Of a DNA stretch of 64,000 bases, positions 58,783 through 64,000 are shown one piece after another. Where the stretch lies: the NCBI GenBank assembly GCA_963576475.1, contig OY754978.1:15982718-16046717 (forward strand). The letters run 5' to 3'. This DNA comes from Molanna angustata (lineage: Eukaryota; Arthropoda; Insecta; Trichoptera; Molannidae). Below the pieces are notes generated by a model. That model saw only the letters and a list, made by a program, of their open reading frames with translations, was not told the DNA's origin and searched no databases. The translations under genes were made by a program, and so were the position numbers. How positions within the stretch are numbered: the stretch's first letter is position 1; the number at the start of each line of letters is the position of its first letter.

Positions 58783-59546
58783 GATCGTTATAGTATCGTT
58801 ATAGTATCGTTATTGGATCGTTATAGTATCGTTATATGATCGTTATAATATCTTTATAGTATAGTTATAGTATCGTTATAGTATCGTTATAGTATCGTTA
58901 TAGGATCGTTATAGTATCGTTATAGTATTGTTATAATATCGTTATAGGATCGTTATAGTATCGTTAAATGATCGTTATAGGATCGTAATAGGATCGTTAT
59001 AGGATCGTTATAGTATCGTTATAGGATCGTTATAGGATCGTTATAGTATCGTTATAGTATCGTTAAAGGATCGTTATAGTATCGTTATAGTATCGTTATA
59101 GTATCGTTAAAGGATCGTTATAGTATCGTTATAGTATCGTTATAGGATCGTTATAGTGTCGTTAAATGATCGTAATAGGATCGTAATAGGATCGTTATAG
59201 GATCGTTATAGTATCGTTATAGGATCGTTATAGGATCGTTATATGATCGTTATAATATCTTTATAGTATAGTTATAGTATCGTTATAGTATCGTTATAGG
59301 ATCGTTATAGGATCGTTATATGATCGTTATAATATCTTTATAGTATCGTTATAGTATCGTTATAGTATCGTTATAGGATCGTTATAGTATCGTTATAGTA
59401 TTGTTATAGTAATGTTATAGTATCGTTAAAGTAATGTTATAGTATCGTTATAGGATCGTTATAGTATCGTTAAATGATCGTAATAGGATCGTAATAGGAT
59501 CGTTATAGGATCGTTATAGTATCGTTATAGGATCGTTATAGGATCG
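58783..59546. repeat. 11-bp minisatellite, ~70 units
   Basis: Unit atcgttatagt/g, period 11 bp. Variant units (atcgttaaatg, atcgtaatagg, atctttatagt, atagttatagt) recur in the same order. A block containing taaatgatcgtaatagg repeats with offsets of 198 and 308 bp (aaatg at 58966, 59164 and 59472), both multiples of 11, which indicates higher-order duplication. There is no coding potential. Confidence 0.97.
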
Positions 59547-59554
59547 AATATATT

Positions 59555-59848
59555 TTTTAATTGCATATAGGTACGCAAACATTGAATTTTTTCCCTGTCG
59601 GGAATCAAAAATGATAACATCTCAATAGAGACGAGGTTGGGATATCATAGAAGAACCAGGAACAAAAAATGTTGAGTTCAAAAAATAGTTTCTTCGTCAC
59701 CTCAGCAATTGTATAACTTCGTATTATAAGGGTGAAATGTTTACACATTATTTAAATATATAGAACTTTCAAAAATTACATTGATAAGGGAACACAATAA
59801 AGGCATAACTGGTGAACGTTGCGCAAGCGCATAAAGTAATCACGTAAA
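59555..59848. repeat. Foldback-11 family, diverged copy
   Basis: It starts like unit B (gcaaacattgaattttttccctgtcggga, atctcaatagagacgagg, agaagaaccagg) and ends like unit C (agaactttcaaaaattacattgat, aaggcataactggtgaacgttgcgcaagcgcataaagtaatcacg). A short internally deleted foldback, with the minisatellite on one side and a HINE-like fragment on the other. Confidence 0.75.
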
Positions 59849-60332
59849 GAAGCGATGTCGTCACTAAATTCAATTTTTAAAAAAAAGTTTAAAAAAAAAT
59901 TTAGATCTTCTACTACAATTTAAATATTTTTTATAGAAAATTAAATTATCTAGTTGGGGTGTTTCGGCTTTTTTCGATAATTGTAAAAGTTTTGGAAATA
60001 TGGGCAGTTAAACTCATAAATTTATCATAAAAAAATATTTTTCTTAATAAAAAATGTTTGAGAAACCCTGGAATTTTTTTGAATAAAATTATTTGAGATT
60101 TTGTATTTGTCTATATTTGTACCAATTTTCAGCGTTCTAGCTTTTATGGTTTCTGAGATATATGGAAAAATAAAGTAAAAATTCAAAAAATGATAACCCC
60201 TGACTAAAACAAAAATTCGAAATTCTGAGTATAAAAGTTATGTAAGCCTATAACTGTTTATATATTCTGAAATTTTGGGCTCTGTAAATTGAGCGGATCA
60301 AAAGTTATAAGGGGGGGACGGACACACACACA

Positions 60333-60401
<69 letters not shown>

Positions 60402-60450
60402 ACGAAATGTTCTACTCCGAATTCTGAGTAAATCCGTGTATGGAACATAT

Positions 60451-61973
60451 AACTAGCCCCAGTTCTCACTAAACTCTTCAAACTCTCGTTTAAAACTGGT
60501 ATTGTCCCATGTGACTGGAAAAAAGCGGTCATCCACCCAATTCCCAAAAAAGGTGATCGCTCCAACCCATCTAACTACCGACCCATCGCTATTACTTCTG
60601 TACTCTCCAAAATAATGGAAAGGGTACTAAACACCAAGTTGATCACATACCTCGAAGCAAACAAAATTTTAAGCGACCGCCAATATGGATTTCGTGGAAA
60701 TCGATCTTGTGGCGATCTACTCGCGTATGTGACATCCGTTTGGGGTCGAGTTATGGAACGCTTTGGAGAAGCTCAAACTGTCGCCCTTGACATCTCTAAA
60801 GCTTTCGACCGGGTTTGGCACCGAGGTCTCTTAATGAAACTCCCTTCTTATGGACTACCCCAGTCTCTGTGTACTTGGATTGCGAATTTTTTAAAAGATC
60901 GCGAAGTCATAACTGTAGTGGACGGTTGCTCTTCTTCTCCCCATTCCATTAATGCGGGAGTTCCTCAAGGGTCCATTCTATCTCCAACCCTATTCCTCCT
61001 ACATATTAATGACTTGCTCTTACGCGCCCCCATCCACTGTTACGCTGATGACAGCACAGTCCATGACAATTTCTCTTTTGACAAACCTCCTAAACAGAGT
61101 GAAATATCAGAAGCCCGGAAAGACCTTCATCAAAAAATAAATAGCTACCTCCACTCAATCAATACCTGGGGTGAAAGTAATCTTGTTTCATTTAACGTCT
61201 CAAAAACCCAAGCCTGTCTAATTTCTGCGAAGAGAAACCCCAATGATTTGCAAGTTTCTTTCACCCTACCTAACAGCAGCTCTATCGACCTGCTTGGAGT
61301 ATCTATAACGAACCAATTACACTACAAGGGCTCCATCGAAGCTAAGGTGAAACTCGCCTCCAAAAAATTGAGCGTACTATACAGAGCGCGCAGATATTTT
61401 ACTAAGACCCAGATCTGTATACTCTACAAAGCGCAAATACGTCCAATTATTGAATATGGCAGTCACCTCTGGAGTGGCGCCCCCCAATACCTACTGAATA
61501 CCCTCGACGCTGTCCAAAGGCGTGCTATACGTCTGATTGATGATCCATCACTGACTGATGGATTGAAATCACTAGAACACAGACGCAGAGTCGGTATTTT
61601 AAGTTTATTCTATAGATACTACCACGGGAATTGCTCAGAAGAACTTGCATCTTTGGTCCCTCCTCCACCCACTCGCAACAGAGTCACTCGCTTCACTCAA
61701 TCGCAGCATCCATTCACAGTGGACCTTCAACATATACGAACAAGTCGCTTCTCGAACTCCTTTATTAATACAGCAGCCCGACTGTGGAACGATCTTCCGA
61801 ATTCTGTGTTTCCATCTTCGTACAACCCGGGTCTTTTTAAAATCCGAATTAATAAACTCATTTCTAGATTGCAAACCCCTCCCAACGCTACGTAGTGCGC
61901 TTCTTCGGAAGAGTAAAATGGACCCAAATCCTAATAGCTGGCGTCCACTACGTAGACATGTTAAAAAAAAAAA
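60451..61973 (+). mobile_element. 5'-truncated CR1/jockey-like LINE with A tail
   Basis: Inserted in the HINE site aacatat^atgctgcg, with a minimal atat duplication. It begins within the RT domain and ends in an 11-nt A run at 61963-61973 after a 67-bp 3' UTR. A degraded relative of its 3' end is at 20344-20660. Because it sits inside a HINE copy it is younger than that copy. Confidence 0.9.
60453..61895 (+). CDS. LINE reverse transcriptase, N-terminally truncated, otherwise open
   Basis: An uninterrupted frame of 480 codons from 60453; the first Met is at 60615, giving 426 residues, but no native start is visible. Before that Met lie WKKAVIHPIPKKGD and NYRPIAITSVLSKIM (RT block 1). Counting from Met: QYGFRGNRSCGDLL (23-36), ALDISKAFDRVWH (57-69, motif A), NAGVPQGSILSPTLF (113-127, motif B), HCYADDS (141-147, motif C with both catalytic Asp). 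The thumb follows (RPIIEYGSHLW), with a C-terminal AARLWNDLPNSVF. The endonuclease is lost. The RT core and tail are intact, but the protein would lack its nuclease and start, so autonomous retrotransposition is not expected. Confidence 0.93.
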   Translation, partial: LAPVLTKLFKLSFKTGIVPCDWKKAVIHPIPKKGDRSNPSNYRPIAITSVLSKIMERVLNTKLITYLEANKILSDRQYGFRGNRSCGDLLAYVTSVWGRVMERFGEAQTVALDISKAFDRVWHRGLLMKLPSYGLPQSLCTWIANFLKDREVITVVDGCSSSPHSINAGVPQGSILSPTLFLLHINDLLLRAPIHCYADDSTVHDNFSFDKPPKQSEISEARKDLHQKINSYLHSINTWGESNLVSFNVSKTQACLISAKRNPNDLQVSFTLPNSSSIDLLGVSITNQLHYKGSIEAKVKLASKKLSVLYRARRYFTKTQICILYKAQIRPIIEYGSHLWSGAPQYLLNTLDAVQRRAIRLIDDPSLTDGLKSLEHRRRVGILSLFYRYYHGNCSEELASLVPPPPTRNRVTRFTQSQHPFTVDLQHIRTSRFSNSFINTAARLWNDLPNSVFPSSYNPGLFKIRINKLISRLQTPPNAT

Positions 61974-62300
61974 TATATGCTGCGAAGCCTCTAAGTTGGT
62001 GTTTTTTGACTTCAAAGTTGGAAAAGCCGTGAAAAAAGTAGACCTCTGCATACAATTCTCGCGTATCCTGGCTTGAAACATTGTCGATATGTTAAGAGAA
62101 TAAAGTTCTCCTGAACAAATCGACAGTTGGATGAACGAATCGACAGTTGGAAGACAACAATTGGGCAGTGGAGTAAATAATGATCTCTGACCTTTTATAG
62201 GAAATTTTTGTTTGTTTTTGTTCGTTTGGCCGCATATATCACAACTACAAAACAGAGTTAAAATATAAAATATTATATTTAACTTTGATATTTTTATAAA

Positions 62301-63159
62301 CTAGTTGCATGTAACACATGAGATCCAACTGTCGATAGCGATAGTATGTATAGTTGAAGAATATGTACCAAACTATAAACCCATCCCGGTTCTCCTACAA
62401 TAAATATTCCAACTTCGTCTCTATTGAGATAATTAAAAATCTGTCAAAAAATTATTGAATATTTTCAGATATTTTGTTTTCTATACAACATTATGAAGGT
62501 ATGTATGTCAAGATAGTATAGTATGGAGGAAGGTCCTTTTTTCCTACCCAGAATATGAAAATAGCATGATGGTATGTATGTATGTTTTGAGATGAAGTAT
62601 CAAACTATTAAGTCTTCTTACATATGTGTATAGGCGACTGCCATACAAAATGTTTGAAGCGATGTCGTCACTAAATTCAATTTTTAAAAAAATTGTTAAA
62701 AAATATTGAGATCTTCTACTACAATGCTAATATTTTTTATAGAAAATTAAATTATCTAGTTGGGGTGTTTCGGCTTTTTTCGATATTTGTAAAAGTTTTG
62801 GAAATATAGGCAGTTAAACTCAAAAAAATATTTTTCTTACTAAAAAATGTTTGAGAAATCCTGGAATTTTTTTTGAAAAAACTAATTTGAGATTTTGTAT
62901 TTGTCTATGTTTGTACCAATTTTCAACATTCTAGCTTTTATGGTTTCTGAGATACATGGAAAAATAAACCAAAATTTAAAAAATTGATAACCCCTGACTG
63001 AAACAAAAATTCACAAATCTGAGTATAAAAGTTTTGTTGGCCTATAACTGTTTATATATTATGAAAATTCTGGCTCTGTAAATTGAGCGGATCAAAAGTT
63101 ATAAGGGGGGGGGGGGACAGACACACACACACACAGACACACAGACAGACACACACACA

Positions 63160-63194
<35 letters not shown>

Positions 63195-63338
63195 CTCACA
63201 TAAAATGTTCTACTCCGAATTCTGAGTAAATCCATGTATAGAAACATATATGCTGCGAGGCCTCTAGTTGGTGTTATTAGCTTGCAAAAAGTCCACTACA
63301 CCATACAAAATTTTCCTTCGTACACGCATCTTGGCTTA
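62301..63338 (-). mobile_element. HINE-like unit with foldback-11 fragment inside
   Basis: It begins ctagttgcatg at the CTAG end, has the full set of HINE blocks and a (CA)n at 63120-63192, and stops at ...cttggctta without the TC-end subterminal repeat. At 62386-62452 it carries cggttctcctacaataaatattcc...ctgtcaaaa, a piece of the foldback-11 family, replacing about 10 bp (aaatacaaat) of the usual HINE sequence. Confidence 0.85.
62386..62452. repeat. 67-bp foldback-11 fragment inside a HINE-like unit
   Basis: Matches 38399-38465 almost exactly. It has no target duplication, and part of the HINE target is missing, so simple transposition does not explain it. Microhomology-mediated repair or template switching is more likely. 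Confidence 0.75.
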
Positions 63339-63339
63339 A

Positions 63340-64000
63340 CTAGTTGCATGTAACACATGAGATCCAACTGTCGATAGTGATAGTATGTACAGTTGAAGAA
63401 TAAGTACTAAACTATAAACCCATAAATACAAATTATTTAATATTTTAAGATATTTGGTTTTCTATACAACACATGTACCTAGGTATGTATGTCAAGATAG
63501 GATAGTATGGAGGTCAGTCCTTTGATCCTACCCAGAATGTGTAGGATCAAAGGGCTGAATTATTAAGTCTTCTTACATATTGTGAGTAGGCTACTTCCAT
63601 ACAAATTGTATGAAGCAATGTCGTCACTAAATTCAATTTTTATAAAAATTGTTAAAAAAAAAGTGAGATGTGCTAATACAATGTTAATATTTTTTATAGA
63701 AAATTAAATTATCAAGTTGGGGTGTTTCGGCTTTTTCGATATTTTTAAAATATTTGGAAATATAGGCAGTTAAACTCGTAAATTTATCATAAAAAAAATA
63801 TTTTTCTTAATAAAAAATGTTTGAGAAACCCTGGAATTTTTTTGAAAAAATTAATTTGAGATTTTATATTTTTCTATGTTAATACCAATTTTCATCGTTC
63901 TTGCTTTTATGGTTTCTGAGATATATGGAAAAATAAAGTAAAAATTCAAAAGTTGATAACCCCTGACTGAAACAAAAATTCTAAATTCTGAGTATAAAAG
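63340..64000 (-). mobile_element. HINE-like unit continuing past the window
   Basis: Starts ctagttgcatg immediately after the truncated unit at 62301-63338, in the same orientation. Near 63540 it has a small rearrangement (gtaggatcaaagggctgaatt) replacing the (tatg)n patch. It is cut off by the window end before the (CA)n core. Confidence 0.85.

Larger units (their letters stand above)
59849..62151 (-). mobile_element. HINE-like element interrupted by a LINE
   Basis: HINE sequence runs from the gatgtcgtcactaaattc block through (CA)n (60322-60405) to ggaacatat at 60450. It resumes at 61973 with atatgctgcgaagcctct and ends ...aatcgacagttggatgaacgaatcgacagttgga at 62151, with the subterminal repeat duplicated. 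The CTAG end is missing. The interruption is the LINE at 60451-61973. Confidence 0.85.

Noticed and set aside
58783..59546. CRISPR array
   Set aside because: Units are 11 bp with no unique spacers, and the sequence is from an animal genome.

Overview
This window reads as non-genic nuclear DNA from an insect, most probably a moth or butterfly (Lepidoptera). The reasons are strong A+T richness, many short 'gtaggtacctac' motifs, several tRNA-headed SINE families, RTE-like and CR1/jockey-like LINE tails of the kind that litter lepidopteran genomes, and a piggyBac element with TTAA ends. I recognise no host protein-coding gene, rRNA gene or free-standing tRNA gene. Nearly every open frame that encodes something recognisable belongs to a dead or dying transposable element. 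The longest is a 5'-truncated LINE reverse transcriptase at 60453-61895.

Layout. 1-6.7 kb: a foldback repeat, two SINEs, a palindromic repeat and two LINE tails. 7.3-8.2 kb: a Helitron-like element split by a SINE with a perfect 18-bp target duplication. 9.9-13.4 kb: SINEs, a GC-rich LINE-like block and a decayed LINE C-terminus. 14.6-15.7 kb: a LINE whose 5' half is inverted relative to its 3' half, inside a perfect 11-bp target duplication (twin priming). 17.0-18.2 kb: an RTE-like LINE tail cut by a second LINE tail, with a 10-bp target duplication. 20-28 kb: LINE scraps and plain A+T-rich DNA. 31-32 kb: a deleted piggyBac with TTAA duplications. 32.0-33.1 kb: the reference full copy of a microsatellite-bearing element with Helentron/HINE-like ends. 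33.9-35.3 kb: a CR1/jockey-like LINE pseudogene.

36.26-46.60 kb is one 10.3-kb inverted repeat. Its arms of 3.98 and 3.04 kb are packed with tandem minisatellites. A foldback element with 11-bp target duplications has landed twice, once in the left arm and once in the spacer.

46.7-53.7 kb holds a SINE, LINE tails and two terminal-inverted-repeat MITEs. 53.7-64 kb is dominated by the HINE-like family, partly in head-to-tail tandem, together with an 11-bp minisatellite of about 70 units and the LINE RT inserted in one HINE unit.

No operon or pathway is present. What the window shows is element-into-element nesting, and the target duplications let several insertion orders be read directly. The best candidates for something not already catalogued are the giant inverted repeat with its minisatellite-filled arms, the HINE-like family forming tandem arrays, the 11-bp-TSD foldback family, and the LINE-edge minisatellite. 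All family names are inferences from sequence features, since no database search was possible.
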